Source of the DNA: Pseudomonas benzenivorans
Lineage (GTDB): Bacteria > Pseudomonadota > Gammaproteobacteria > Pseudomonadales > Pseudomonadaceae
Length of the DNA stretch: 64,000 bases
Direction of reading: 5' to 3'
Assembly (NCBI RefSeq): GCF_900100495.1
Contig: NZ_FNCT01000006.1
Coordinates: forward strand, 62,001-126,000
Shown here: in pieces, positions 29,017 to 38,860 of the stretch
Layout of the letters: every line of letters starts with the position of its first letter
Position numbering within the stretch: position 1 is the first letter of the stretch
Notes under the pieces: model-generated
Told to the model about the DNA's origin: nothing
Database searches by the model: none
The model's input: the letters and a program-made list of their open reading frames with translations, nothing else
Program-made: the position numbers and the translations under genes

Positions 29017-29520
29017 CTATGCTTTAAAGGCCTGCATGTCGTAATCAAGAATGAATTGGGCCACCGCCACCGGGTCGTTCAACTCGAGGGTCGGCAAGCG
29101 GGTCTCGATCGGCGCGTCGGTGGCGACGGCGACCACGTGCGGATTTTCGAGCCACAGGCCGCTCTTGCCGGTCGAGGGCCGATGCACCTCGACCTTGGGC
29201 ACGGGCGCGGCCTTGAAGCCCTCGATGAGTACCAGGTCCACGTCCGACATGACCTCGAGCTGCTCCTCGAGTGTGGGCTCGGGTGCGCCGCGCAACTCGT
29301 GCATCAACACCCAGCGTTCGTTCGACAATACCAGCACCTGCTCGGCACCGGCCTCGCGGTGCCGCCAGGAATCCTTGCCCGGACGGTCCAGATCGAAACG
29401 ATGGTGGGTGTGTTTGGCGACCGACACCCTCAGCCCCCGTGCGTTGAACTCTGGAATCAATTTCTCGATCAGCGAAGTCTTGCCCGAACCGGAAAAACCG
29501 GCGATACCGAATACCTTCAA
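29017..29520 (-). CDS. mobB: Molybdopterin-guanine dinucleotide biosynthesis protein MobB
   Basis: GTP-binding partner of MobA in making the guanine dinucleotide form of molybdenum cofactor, 167 residues. The P-loop GFSGSGKTSLIEKLIP is at residues 8-23, then VAKHTHHRFDLDRPGKDSWRHREAGA and LIEGFKAAPVPKVEVHR, all typical. The protein aligns from its first residue with full-length MobB, yet the start codon is TTG and the nearest upstream ATG is out of frame, so expression may be weak. No mobA is near. It serves ordinary molybdoenzymes, not nitrogenase. Confidence 0.85.
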   Translation of the reverse strand: MKVFGIAGFSGSGKTSLIEKLIPEFNARGLRVSVAKHTHHRFDLDRPGKDSWRHREAGAEQVLVLSNERWVLMHELRGAPEPTLEEQLEVMSDVDLVLIEGFKAAPVPKVEVHRPSTGKSGLWLENPHVVAVATDAPIETRLPTLELNDPVAVAQFILDYDMQAFKA

Positions 29521-29605
29521 CGCAGGACATCCAATAGCGGTGGATCAATTGCCATAGGATATCGCGAAGCCGGGCGGACCGAACCGGCTAAGTGCCAGAG
29601 TAATT

Positions 29606-29644
29606 AGGGTCAGCGTCGATTTGCTTAAAATCGACGCTGACCCT
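29606..29644. repeat. 17-base-stem hairpin repeat, copy 1
   Basis: AGGGTCAGCGTCGATTT (29606-29622) pairs perfectly with 29628-29644 around a five-base loop. It is followed by TAATACA. The form resembles the hairpins mobilised by REP-associated tyrosine transposases in pseudomonads. The rest of the gap 29521-29888 is AT-richer spacer with one more copy of the tgGCAGAAACCGGCC motif at 29659-29673 and no gene I can support. Confidence 0.75.
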
Positions 29645-29888
29645 TAATACACACACCAATGGCAGAAACCGGCCCGGAGTGGACCTGCTGTGTTGGTTAC
29701 TTCTGTCTCGTCATTCGGCAAGCCGTACTTTCCGGTCTAGTCTTGTTTGATGTCGTATTTTCCGAAAGCGTGTCTAAAAAAATCAGTCACCTAGATCTCG
29801 GCGAGGAATGTTGTCCGACATAGGCACGGATGTTATGCGACAGGAATGTCGTCTAAATAGTCGTTAGCCTGTAGCAAAGGAGGCAAGC

Positions 29889-31274
29889 ATGAAGCCGCTA
29901 CAAAAGTCGACGATCGACGAGTTCAAAGCGGATTTCCGAGGGGATGTACTTCTCCCTGGCGACGGGGGCTACGACGAGGTGCGGCAAATCTGGAATGCCA
30001 CGATCGACCGTCGGCCAGCGCTGATCGCCCGCTGCACGTCGCCAGAGGATGTCGTCCAGGCCGTCAAGCTCGCACGCAAGCAAAGCCTGCTCGTCTCAAT
30101 CCGAGGAGGCGGGCACAACATCGCGGGCAATGCCGTTTGCGACGACGGCCTCATGATCGACCTCGCGCTGATGAAGGGCGTCCAGGTGGACCCGAACGCC
30201 CGCCGGGCAACAGTTGAGCCCGGTTGCACCCTCGGTGAGTTCGACGCCGCCCTACAAGCGCATGGCCTCGCCACGCCGCTGGGTATCAACTCGACCACGG
30301 GCGTGGCCGGCCTAACCCTCGGTGGCGGCTTCGGCTGGCTGAGCCGGAAGTACGGCATGACCATCGACAACTTGCTCTCCGCGGATGTCGTTACGGCAGA
30401 TGGCAGTCAGGTGCACGCTAGCGAAACGGAAAACGCTGACCTCTTCTGGGGACTGCGTGGTGGCGGTGGAAACTTCGGTATCGTCACCCGCTTCGAGTTT
30501 CGGCTTCATCCCGTCGGGCCGGATGTGCTGAGCGGGCTCATCGTCTTTCCGTTCGACCAGGCGAAATCGGTGCTCACGCAGTTCGCTCGTTTCACCGAGA
30601 CAATGCCGGATGACCTCAACGTCTGGGCAGTTACTCGGAAGGCGCCCCCGCTACCCTTCCTGCCCGCGGACGTCCACGGTAAAGAGATGGTCGCACTTGC
30701 CCTGCTCTATGCGGGCGACCCCACGCAGGGCGAAAAGCTCATCGAGCCGCTCCGCGGGTTCGGCACGGCGCTTGGCGAGCACATCGGCGTGCAGCCGTAC
30801 ACCGCCTGGCAGCAGGCCTTCGATCCCCTCTTGACGAAGGGTGCGCGCAACTACTGGAAGTCGCACAACTTCTCGCGGCTCAGCGACGGCGCGATCGACG
30901 CCATCATCGAATATGCCGGTAAGTTCCCGTCTCCCCAGTGCGAGATCTTCGTCGGCACGATCGGCGGCCAGACGGCCCGCGTAGCGCCCGAGGCCATGGC
31001 CTACTCGAGCCGAGACGCAAACTACGTGATGAACGTACACGGCCGCTGGGAGTCGGCCGCCGAGGACGAGCGCTGCATTGCCTGGGCGCGCGAGTTCTTC
31101 GCCAAGTCGCAGCCGTTCGCCAGCGCGGGCGCGTACATCAACTTCCTCACCCAAGACGAGACGGACCGCATCGCGTTCGCCTACGGTGCGACGTACAAGC
31201 GGCTGGTGGAGCTCAAGAAAAAGTACGACCCGACGAACCTCTTCCGGATGAACCAGAACATCAAGCCGGTCTGA
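29889..31274 (+). CDS. FAD-linked oxidase, berberine-bridge-enzyme-like
   Basis: A 461-residue flavoprotein oxidase acting on sugars, alcohols or alkaloid-like substrates. The FAD domain shows LVSIRGGGHNIAG, with the His that is covalently linked to FAD, and TTGVAGLTLGGGFGWLSRKYG. The second attachment Cys of bicovalent members is absent from that loop. The C-terminus has the BBE segment YDPTNLFRMNQNI. An excellent ribosome site (AAGGAGG) precedes the ATG. Base composition is lower in GC than the nif genes, and two related hairpins flank it, both suggesting acquisition. Confidence 0.88.
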   Translation: MKPLQKSTIDEFKADFRGDVLLPGDGGYDEVRQIWNATIDRRPALIARCTSPEDVVQAVKLARKQSLLVSIRGGGHNIAGNAVCDDGLMIDLALMKGVQVDPNARRATVEPGCTLGEFDAALQAHGLATPLGINSTTGVAGLTLGGGFGWLSRKYGMTIDNLLSADVVTADGSQVHASETENADLFWGLRGGGGNFGIVTRFEFRLHPVGPDVLSGLIVFPFDQAKSVLTQFARFTETMPDDLNVWAVTRKAPPLPFLPADVHGKEMVALALLYAGDPTQGEKLIEPLRGFGTALGEHIGVQPYTAWQQAFDPLLTKGARNYWKSHNFSRLSDGAIDAIIEYAGKFPSPQCEIFVGTIGGQTARVAPEAMAYSSRDANYVMNVHGRWESAAEDERCIAWAREFFAKSQPFASAGAYINFLTQDETDRIAFAYGATYKRLVELKKKYDPTNLFRMNQNIKPV

Positions 31275-31300
31275 GACAAGGTCATAGGGAGTAATTGGTG

Positions 31301-31332
31301 TCAGAGTCGATTTGCTTGAAAATCGACTCTGA
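31301..31332. repeat. Hairpin repeat, copy 2
   Basis: TCAGAGTCGATTT (31301-31313) pairs with 31320-31332. It shares the loop region and the trailing CCCTTAATACA with the hairpin at 29606, so the flavin oxidase gene sits between two members of one family. The right side abuts the tpm fragment. Confidence 0.75.
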
Positions 31333-31344
31333 CCCTTAATACAG

Positions 31345-31752
31345 CAAGGGCCCTTCACCCTCTGGCAGCATGGCCGCCTCGGCATCCTCTGCGGCGACTA
31401 CTTCGCCCTGACTCGGGCCGACCTTGGGCAGATCGACAGCGTCTACGACCGCGCCGCCCTCACCGCCCTGCCGCAGGCCATCCGCACCGGCTACGTGGCC
31501 CAGCTGCGCCTGCTCCTGCCCAACGCCAGCCCGGTCTTCCTGCTGACCATCGAAGACGCCGAAGAACACGCCAGCCTGCAACAAGCCCTCGGCGTGGACC
31601 CGGAACTCCAGGCCCTCTACGCGGCGGACTTCGACATCGACCTGGCCCACGTCGAAAGCCTGTTCGAAACCGATCCTCACGCCCCCGAGCAGCCGGCGAG
31701 ACGCGCCGAGTACAAGGTGTATCGATTGTCCGGGAGAACGCAGGAGCGCTAG
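31345..31752 (+). pseudogene. Thiopurine methyltransferase 3' fragment
   Basis: The last 135 codons of tpm, from QGPFTLWQHGRL to the stop, without start codon or SAM-binding N-terminus. Relative to the intact gene at 28117 I count about 13 base differences, of which about ten are silent; the replacements are Ala to Gly, Ser to Asn and a final His to Arg. The upstream junction is a hairpin repeat. The dominance of silent changes suggests the copy diverged while still functional, so it is probably the cut end of a second tpm allele. Confidence 0.85.
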
Positions 31753-31958
31753 CGCTGCTGACACCGCATCAGCTTCGATTCGATTTCGCCATCGCGCCTG
31801 GAAGCCGCACTCCAGCGACGCTCCCTTCGCTTCCTAGGAGACGTTTCATGAGGCGGGGGACCAGTCTATTTGTCCCCCAGGCGATCTCTGTTAAGAGGGT
31901 AATGGTCGCTCCGGGTCGGTCGCCGCCCGGCACAAATGGCAGAAACCGGCCATAACCC
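31345..31958. repeat. Long direct repeat, right copy
   Basis: Counterpart of 28387-29000: the tpm 3' end followed by a spacer with CGCCATCGCGCCTGGAAG, CATGAGGCGGGGG-CAGTCTATTTG and TAATGGTCGCT in the same order. The spacer continues to about 31958 and ends near GGCAGAAACCGGCC. The rest of the gap to 32166 is the upstream region of the LysR gene, in which I see no clear promoter. Confidence 0.85.
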
Positions 31959-32166
31959 GATGGGGGTGACAGGCAGGAAGCGGCCATAAGCTGTCTGTCG
32001 TTACCAACTGAAATCGACCCGAAGCTGCCGCCTGTGTTCTGGCACTGCACATTACTGAACTCCCCCGCGCGCACAGAAACCGTTGTCTATTAGGGTAAAG
32101 TGGAACCAAGCAGTTGAAGCTTGTCGAGTGGCATAATCGCGATTGGTTCATAACGAGCGCGTATAA

Positions 32167-33060
32167 ATGACCACTGAAAGCTACGACCAGCTCGCGATCT
32201 TCGCGGCAGTGGCGCAGGAGCGCAGCTTCACTCGCGCCGCCGCCAAGCTCGGCATGTCGCAGCCTGCCTTGAGTCGGGCCATGCGTCAGTTGGAAGAGCG
32301 CCTGGGCGTCAGACTACTCGCGCGTACCACTCGAAGCGTTGCCCCCACGGAAGCGGGTGAACATCTGCTGCGGGTGGTCGCTCCCAGGTTCGAAGAAATC
32401 AACATCGAACTGGGATTGCTCAGCGAGTTTCGTGACAAGCTGGCAGGCAAGCTGCGCATCACCGCCGGCGAGCATGCGGCGATCACCATCCTGCAACCCG
32501 TGCTGGCGAAACTGCTACCCGACCACCCTGATCTCAGCATTGAGGTCATCGTGGATTACGGTTTGACCGATATCGTGGCGGAGGGCTACGACGCCGGCGT
32601 GCGCCTGGGTCAGCAAGTGGCCAAGGACATGATCGCGGTGCGCATCGGCCCCAATATGCGCATGGCGGTGGTCGGTTCCCCGGCGTATTTCGCTAGGCAT
32701 CCGAAACCAATAATTCCGCGTGATCTGATGCAGCACAATTGCATCAACATCCGCATGCCCACATATGGCGGCATCTTCCCTTGGGAGTTCGAAAAGCAAG
32801 GGGAAGAACTGAAGGTGCGTGTCGAGGGCCAACTGGTGTTCAACAACATTGCCATGCGCCTGGAGGCTGCCCTCCAGGGGCTGGGGTTGGCCTACATGGC
32901 GGAAGACCTGGTGCAGGCGCATGTCGCCGAAGGCCGACTGATTCGTGTGCTGACGGATTGGTGCGAACCGTTCTCGGGATACCACCTCTATTACCCGAGC
33001 AGGCGTCAGAGTTCACCGGCTTTTACCTTGCTGCGCGATGCCCTGCGTTATCCGGGCTGA
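32167..33060 (+). CDS. LysR-type transcriptional regulator
   Basis: A 297-residue regulator. The N-terminal winged helix-turn-helix is FAAVAQERSFTRAAAKLGMSQPALSRAMRQLEERLG (residues 11-46 in order), followed by the substrate-binding domain (LRITAGEHAAITILQP, GLGLAYMAEDLV). It converges with the aldo/keto reductase gene, with stops about 10 bases apart. The inducer is unknown. A T-N11-A palindrome upstream of the neighbouring operon at 36562-36584 is a plausible binding site. Confidence 0.9.
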   Translation: MTTESYDQLAIFAAVAQERSFTRAAAKLGMSQPALSRAMRQLEERLGVRLLARTTRSVAPTEAGEHLLRVVAPRFEEINIELGLLSEFRDKLAGKLRITAGEHAAITILQPVLAKLLPDHPDLSIEVIVDYGLTDIVAEGYDAGVRLGQQVAKDMIAVRIGPNMRMAVVGSPAYFARHPKPIIPRDLMQHNCINIRMPTYGGIFPWEFEKQGEELKVRVEGQLVFNNIAMRLEAALQGLGLAYMAEDLVQAHVAEGRLIRVLTDWCEPFSGYHLYYPSRRQSSPAFTLLRDALRYPG

Positions 33061-33070
33061 ACTGAAAGCA

Positions 33071-34202
<1,132 letters not shown>

Positions 34203-34222
<20 letters not shown>

Positions 34223-35414
34223 GTTGCTCTCCTTGAAGTGTCGAAATACTTTTAGGTTCTTGCATCATCGCCGGCGCTTGCGCCAATGCCTCACTGGCGC
34301 GCTTGGCGGCCTGTTCATCGCCGTGCTTGGTCAGCACCTGGATCAGCTGACGCAGCTGTGATTCGGTCAGACCGACCCTGATGCTGGCTGCCATATGCGA
34401 ACGTAGTTGCGCCTCCACTCCGGGGGTGGCGGCCAGCGCTCCAACGGTGGCCAGTTCGCGGCTTTGCCAATCCAGGTTGTCACGTTCGAAGATGGCACCG
34501 AACAGGTGCCCTTGCAGGTACTGGTTGATCACCGGGGCGAAATCGAACAGAGGGCCCTGGACGGGTGCTCCAGCAATCTGGGTCTGGTTGGCTTTACCCA
34601 CTGCCAGCAATTCATCGCCGGTGGGTATGGCGCGGCTGGGTTCGTGACCGGCTGCATCCTGGATGCCGCGCTGTTTGCGTGCTTCCAGTACCTTCATCAG
34701 CTCGCCCAGTGCGTTAAGGCTGCGGGGAAAGCCGCTGTAGGCATAAAGCTGTACGAGGATTTCCTTCGCCTCGCTAACTGTCAGACCTGCGTCCAGCCCT
34801 TGGTTCAAAGCTGCGTTGAGCCTGGGCATGTCGCTCGTGGCCATGGCGGCGGCAATTAACGGAATCGCCTGCTGCCTGGCGGACAGCGTCTCGGAGGCTG
34901 CGGGCATGACCTGCAATGCCAAGGGGCTCTGGGCCGCGCTGTATTGCTCAACACTTACGTGCTCCAGCCACTCGACACTCTTGCCATCCACTGCGCCACT
35001 AACCGCTATGTGGGTCATTACTGTTGTCGCTGCGGCACCGTGCCAGTGCTTGACGCCCGGAGGGCAGATGACTACGTCTCCCGAGCGGATTTGCTGCACG
35101 GGTTTGCCCCACTCCTGGGTCAGACCAACACCGGAAACCACGACCAGACGCTGCCCGGCCGGATGGGTGTGCCAGGCAGAGCGTGCACCAGGCTCGAAGG
35201 TGACGTAGGCAGCGGATGCATTGATCTCACTGCTGGCGGGAAACAAGGGATCGACGCGTACCTGCCCGGTGAAATATTCCGCTGATCCCGCCACCGATGC
35301 CTGAGTGCCTGCGCGACTGATCTGCTGGATGGCCACAGACTCACTGGCCTGGCTGGCGGCGTTGGCAAAGGGAATCGCAGCGTATAGCGCGACCCCAAGC
35401 AAAGCATTGTTCAC
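34203..35414 (-). CDS. Exported cupin / carboxymuconolactone-decarboxylase fusion protein
   Basis: A 403-residue protein with a signal peptide (residues 1-19, cleavage near NAA), a cupin domain (about 65-140, metal ligands in WHTHPAGQ and PPGVKHWHG) and two AhpD/CMD-type helical regions, one around [19 protein letters not shown] and one around [18 protein letters not shown]. Neither CMD part shows the CxxC of AhpD. The start codon is GTG. It lies 16 bases after the hydrolase gene. Fused cupin-CMD proteins occur near redox and aromatic-degradation genes; the substrate here is unknown. Confidence 0.8.
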
Positions 35415-35430
35415 GATGGCTGATCCTTGC

Positions 35431-36513
35431 TTAGAGGGTTCTGGCGTAGAACGCCGTCAGCTTGTTCATTGCGGCGCCCACATACTTCGGCACCCAGTAG
35501 GTTTCGATATGGGTAGCACCCTCGATCTTGAACAGCTCTTTGTCCTGGGTGCCGGTAGCCTTGGCGAAGGCATCCTCAGTCATGTACAGGCTGTCGGCCT
35601 CAGTGCCCGCGATCATCAGCAAAGGCTGCTGGATCAGTTCGATCTGGTTGGTGGCATCGAAGCGCATCAGGTCCAGCAGGCTGCTGGTGGTGTATTTGAA
35701 GGTCGAGTTGGGGTGCGCGTGCGTCTTCCAGTAGTACTCGTAGCCCTGCCGATACAGCGCGAACGGCAACTTGGCGATCTGCTCATCGGTAAGATTGGCA
35801 TCCCCTGAATAGGCCACCTCGCCGCCGGCTGCTTCCTGGGCGCGGGCATTTGATGCCTGCTGCAAACGCTCCTGAATGGTGCCCAGTTGCGAATCCACGT
35901 AGCCATTACGGCGAACCCGTCCGGAGTTGAACATGCTCAAGGTCGCGACCGACTGGAAGCGCTTGTCGGTCTGCGCGGCGGCCAATGAGTAGCCGCCGCC
36001 ACCGCAGAGGCCGAGCAGGCCCAAACGCTGCTGGTCGACGCCAGCATACTGAGTGAGGAAGTCCGCCATGCCGTGGATGTCTTCGATGCGGTACGCGGGT
36101 TTGTCCACATTGCGCGGCTGGCCACCACTGGCACCTTGATAAGCCGCATCGGCGGCAACGGTGATATAGCCTTGCTCCGCCAAACGCTGGGCATACAGGC
36201 CTGCGACCTGCTCCTTCACCCCGCCATTAGGGTGCGCCACGACTACTGCGGGATATTTCTTCGCAGGGTCGTAGTTCGCCGGGGTGTAGACGTTGGCAGA
36301 AATAGCCAGGCCATTGAGCGTGTAGGTGACCGGATGGATGTTGGCCTTGCCCGGCTCGTTCTTCGCAATTGCACCGTCGTAGGCCAAGGTGAAGGGGTTC
36401 TGCTGGTAATCGGCGGCCCCGACCTCGACAGCAGAGAGCCCAACAATAGCGGCCATAAGCGTGGCCTTTATCGTTTTACGTTGCGTACGAACAGAAGTGG
36501 TGTGCTGGGTCAT
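35431..36513 (-). CDS. Exported alpha/beta hydrolase, dienelactone-hydrolase-like
   Basis: A 360-residue hydrolase with a basic N-terminus and a hydrophobic signal ([13 protein letters not shown]). The nucleophile elbow is [10 protein letters not shown], with Cys in the nucleophile position as in dienelactone hydrolases; the acid is likely in AGTEADSLY and the His in GATHIETYW. It is the first gene of the operon with the cupin-CMD and aldo/keto reductase genes and is divergent from nifB. The combination suggests a periplasmic pathway for reactive carbonyl or lactone compounds, which is inference. Confidence 0.82.
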   Translation of the reverse strand: MTQHTTSVRTQRKTIKATLMAAIVGLSAVEVGAADYQQNPFTLAYDGAIAKNEPGKANIHPVTYTLNGLAISANVYTPANYDPAKKYPAVVVAHPNGGVKEQVAGLYAQRLAEQGYITVAADAAYQGASGGQPRNVDKPAYRIEDIHGMADFLTQYAGVDQQRLGLLGLCGGGGYSLAAAQTDKRFQSVATLSMFNSGRVRRNGYVDSQLGTIQERLQQASNARAQEAAGGEVAYSGDANLTDEQIAKLPFALYRQGYEYYWKTHAHPNSTFKYTTSSLLDLMRFDATNQIELIQQPLLMIAGTEADSLYMTEDAFAKATGTQDKELFKIEGATHIETYWVPKYVGAAMNKLTAFYARTL

Positions 36514-36561
36514 GGCTTGCTCTCGACTTGAAAACGCTGAGTAGCAACTTACGCCATGAGT

Positions 36562-36584
36562 ATTGATTTATAAATGGCATCAAT
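36562..36584. promoter_or_regulatory. Candidate LysR-type operator
   Basis: ATTGAT-N11-ATCAAT is a palindrome whose inner bases give the T-N11-A pattern of LysR-type sites. It lies about 50 bases upstream of the hydrolase start on the minus strand, in AT-rich sequence suited to a promoter. Binding by the nearby LysR protein is inferred. Confidence 0.55.
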
Positions 36585-36858
36585 TAGATAGCAGTCATGC
36601 TTGAGCGGCATAAATGTACTGCTGTCGTTGCAGCCCACTCCAATCTGCATCGGCATTACTAGGTCGATTCAAAGTTGCGCAGACCGGCCGCTCCTGGCCG
36701 CTTTCTGTCCGTCGCGCCCGACCGCTCCTGCCCGACCTCCCCCATCCAGTGACCAGACCGAATCCCAACCCACCATCAAATGGCGCCTCCCGCCCCGCCC
36801 TGCCCCAGGCGAACGCCGAACCGCTCGCCCTACCTCCACCGACCGGCCAGCACAACAT

Positions 36859-36874
36859 TGTCGCGAGTCCGACA
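36859..36874. promoter_or_regulatory. NifA upstream site for nifB, distal
   Basis: TGT-CGCGAGTCCG-ACA, centred about 130 bases upstream of the predicted nifB transcript start. Confidence 0.7.
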
Positions 36875-36900
36875 GTGCCCACCCGGAAGCCCTGCGCTTT

Positions 36901-36916
36901 TGTCCATTGGCAGACA
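36901..36916. promoter_or_regulatory. NifA upstream site for nifB, proximal
   Basis: TGT-CCATTGGCAG-ACA, 42 bases (four helical turns) from the distal site and about 87 bases upstream of the predicted start. The two sites face the same side of the DNA. Confidence 0.65.
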
Positions 36917-36969
36917 AAAGCAACCCTCCTCATTCGAATAATTCTTTCAAAAACAACGGCTTGATAAAC

Positions 36970-36985
36970 AGGCACGGCACTTGCT
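36970..36985 (+). promoter_or_regulatory. Sigma54 promoter of nifB
   Basis: AGGCACGGCACTTGCT has GG and GC spaced by ten bases and a strong -12 half. Predicted start near 36996, about 31 bases before the nifB ATG. Confidence 0.85.
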
Positions 36986-37026
36986 CAGCATCCTTCCGTA
37001 CTGACTCTCTCACCCGGAGACCGACC

Positions 37027-38541
37027 ATGGAACTGAGCGTACTTGGGCAAACCGATGCGGAGCATCACGGCGCTGGTGGCTGTTCCGCCGGCTCGTGCGG
37101 CAGCACGGACGATCAGCTCACCCACCTGCCGGAGCATATCCGCGAGAAGGTGCACAACCATCCGTGCTATTCGGAGGAGGCCCATCACTACTTCGCGCGC
37201 ATGCATGTGGCGGTGGCGCCGGCCTGCAACATCCAGTGCCACTACTGCAACCGCAAGTACGACTGCGCCAACGAGTCGCGCCCCGGGGTGGTGTCCGAGG
37301 TGCTCGATCCGCTGCAGGCGGTGAAGAAGGTCAAGGCGGTGGCGGCGACCATCCCGCAGATGACCGTGCTCGGCATCGCCGGCCCGGGCGATCCGCTGGC
37401 CAACCCGCAGCGCACCTTCGAGACCTTCCGCATGCTCAGCGAGGAGGCGCCGGACATCAAGCTGTGCGTCTCGACCAATGGCCTGGCGCTGCCGGATGCG
37501 GTCGAGGAGCTGGCCAAGCACAATATCGACCACGTGACCATCACCATCAACTGTGTGGACCCGGACGTCGGCGCCAAGATCTACCCCTGGATCTACTGGA
37601 ACAACAAGCGCATCCACGGGCGCAAGGCGGCGAAGATCCTCATCGAGCGGCAGCAGAAGGGTCTGGAGATGCTGGTGGCGCGCGGCATCCTGGTGAAGGT
37701 CAACTCGGTGCTGATCCCCGGGGTCAACGACGAGCACCTCAAGGAGGTCAGCCGCGTGGTCAAGGCCAAGGGCGCCTTCCTGCACAACGTCATGCCGCTG
37801 ATCGCCGAGGCCGAGCACGGCACCTTCTACGGCGTGATGGGCCAGCGCAGCCCCGAGCCGGAAGAGCTGCAGGACCTGCAGGACGCCTGCGCCGGCGACA
37901 TGAACATGATGCGCCACTGCCGCCAGTGCCGCGCCGATGCGGTCGGCCTGCTCGGCGAGGACCGCGGCGACGAGTTCACCCTGGAGAAGATCGAGGAGAT
38001 GGACATCGACTACGACGCGGCGATGGTCAAGCGCGCCGCGATTCATGCCGCGATCAAGGAGGAGCTGGACGAGAAGGCGGCGAAGAAGGCGCGCCTGGCC
38101 GGCATGTCGGTGCCGGCGGCTGCCGGTGGCGACGCCGCCAAGCACCATCGCCCGGTGCTGATGGCGGTGGCCACCAGCGGCGGCGGCCTGATCAACCAGC
38201 ATTACGGGCATGCCCAGGAGTTCCTGGTGTACGAGGCCTCGCCAGCCGGGGTGCGCTTCATCGGCCATCGCAAGGTCGACCAGTACTGCGTCGGCAATGA
38301 CAGCTGCGGAGAGAAGGAGAGCGCCTTGTCCGGCAGCATCCGCGCACTGAAAGGCTGCGAAGCGGTGCTCTGCTCGAAGATCGGCTTCGAACCCTGGAGC
38401 GAGCTGGAGGCCGCCGGCATCCAGCCCAACGGTGAGCATGCCATGGAGCCTATCGAGGAGGCGGTGATGGCGGTCTATCAGGAAATGATCCGCGACGGCC
38501 GCCTGGAGCGCGACAAGACGTTGCAGCGCGCCAATGCCTAA
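37027..38541 (+). CDS. nifB: NifB, radical SAM FeMo-cofactor precursor (NifB-co) synthase
   Basis: Makes the 8Fe-9S-C precursor of FeMo-cofactor. It is 504 residues starting MELSVLGQ, with GGAGA upstream. The radical-SAM cluster motif is Cys67, Cys71 and Cys74 (ACNIQCHYCNRKYDC). Further Cys pairs at 19/24 and in RHCRQCRADAVG bind the substrate clusters. A C-terminal NifX-like domain begins near residue 375 (ATSGGGLINQHYGHAQ). The frame stays open far upstream through the promoter, but the family start and the ribosome site settle the start. First gene of a six-gene operon. Confidence 0.97.
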   Translation: MELSVLGQTDAEHHGAGGCSAGSCGSTDDQLTHLPEHIREKVHNHPCYSEEAHHYFARMHVAVAPACNIQCHYCNRKYDCANESRPGVVSEVLDPLQAVKKVKAVAATIPQMTVLGIAGPGDPLANPQRTFETFRMLSEEAPDIKLCVSTNGLALPDAVEELAKHNIDHVTITINCVDPDVGAKIYPWIYWNNKRIHGRKAAKILIERQQKGLEMLVARGILVKVNSVLIPGVNDEHLKEVSRVVKAKGAFLHNVMPLIAEAEHGTFYGVMGQRSPEPEELQDLQDACAGDMNMMRHCRQCRADAVGLLGEDRGDEFTLEKIEEMDIDYDAAMVKRAAIHAAIKEELDEKAAKKARLAGMSVPAAAGGDAAKHHRPVLMAVATSGGGLINQHYGHAQEFLVYEASPAGVRFIGHRKVDQYCVGNDSCGEKESALSGSIRALKGCEAVLCSKIGFEPWSELEAAGIQPNGEHAMEPIEEAVMAVYQEMIRDGRLERDKTLQRANA

Positions 38542-38571
38542 AACAGTGCAAGCAATAGCTGGAGGTGCGAG

Positions 38572-38850
38572 ATGGCATTGAAGATTGTGGAAGCCTGCGT
38601 CAACTGCTGGGCCTGCGTGGACGTCTGCCCGAGCGAGGCGATCTACCAGGGCAGCGCGCATTTCAAGATCAACGCGCACAAGTGCACCGAATGCGAGGGG
38701 GACTATGCCGAGCAGCAGTGCGCAAGCATCTGTCCGATCGAAAGCGCCATCCTCCTGGCCGACGGCAGCCCGGCGAATCCGCCGGGCTCGCTGACCGGCA
38801 TTCCACCGGAGCGCCTGGCCGAGGCCATGCGCGAGATCCAGGCACGTTGA
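38572..38850 (+). CDS. fdxN: nif-associated 2[4Fe-4S] ferredoxin
   Basis: A 92-residue ferredoxin at the usual place after nifB. The first motif is CVNCWACVDVCP; the second is the longer CTECEGDYAEQQCASICP, as in FdxN-type ferredoxins. It is thought to supply electrons for NifB reactions or nitrogenase. RBS GGAGGTG lies upstream of the ATG, 30 bases after nifB. Confidence 0.9.
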   Translation: MALKIVEACVNCWACVDVCPSEAIYQGSAHFKINAHKCTECEGDYAEQQCASICPIESAILLADGSPANPPGSLTGIPPERLAEAMREIQAR

Positions 38851-38860
38851 GGGAAGGCCC

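Noticed and set aside
29606..31332. Complete insertion sequence around the flavin oxidase
   Set aside because: No transposase gene lies between or near the hairpins and no target-site duplication is evident; only a repeat-flanked cargo can be supported.
36601..37026. In-frame upstream extension of nifB
   Set aside because: It crosses both NifA sites and the sigma54 promoter. The family start MELSVLG at 37027 has its own ribosome site.
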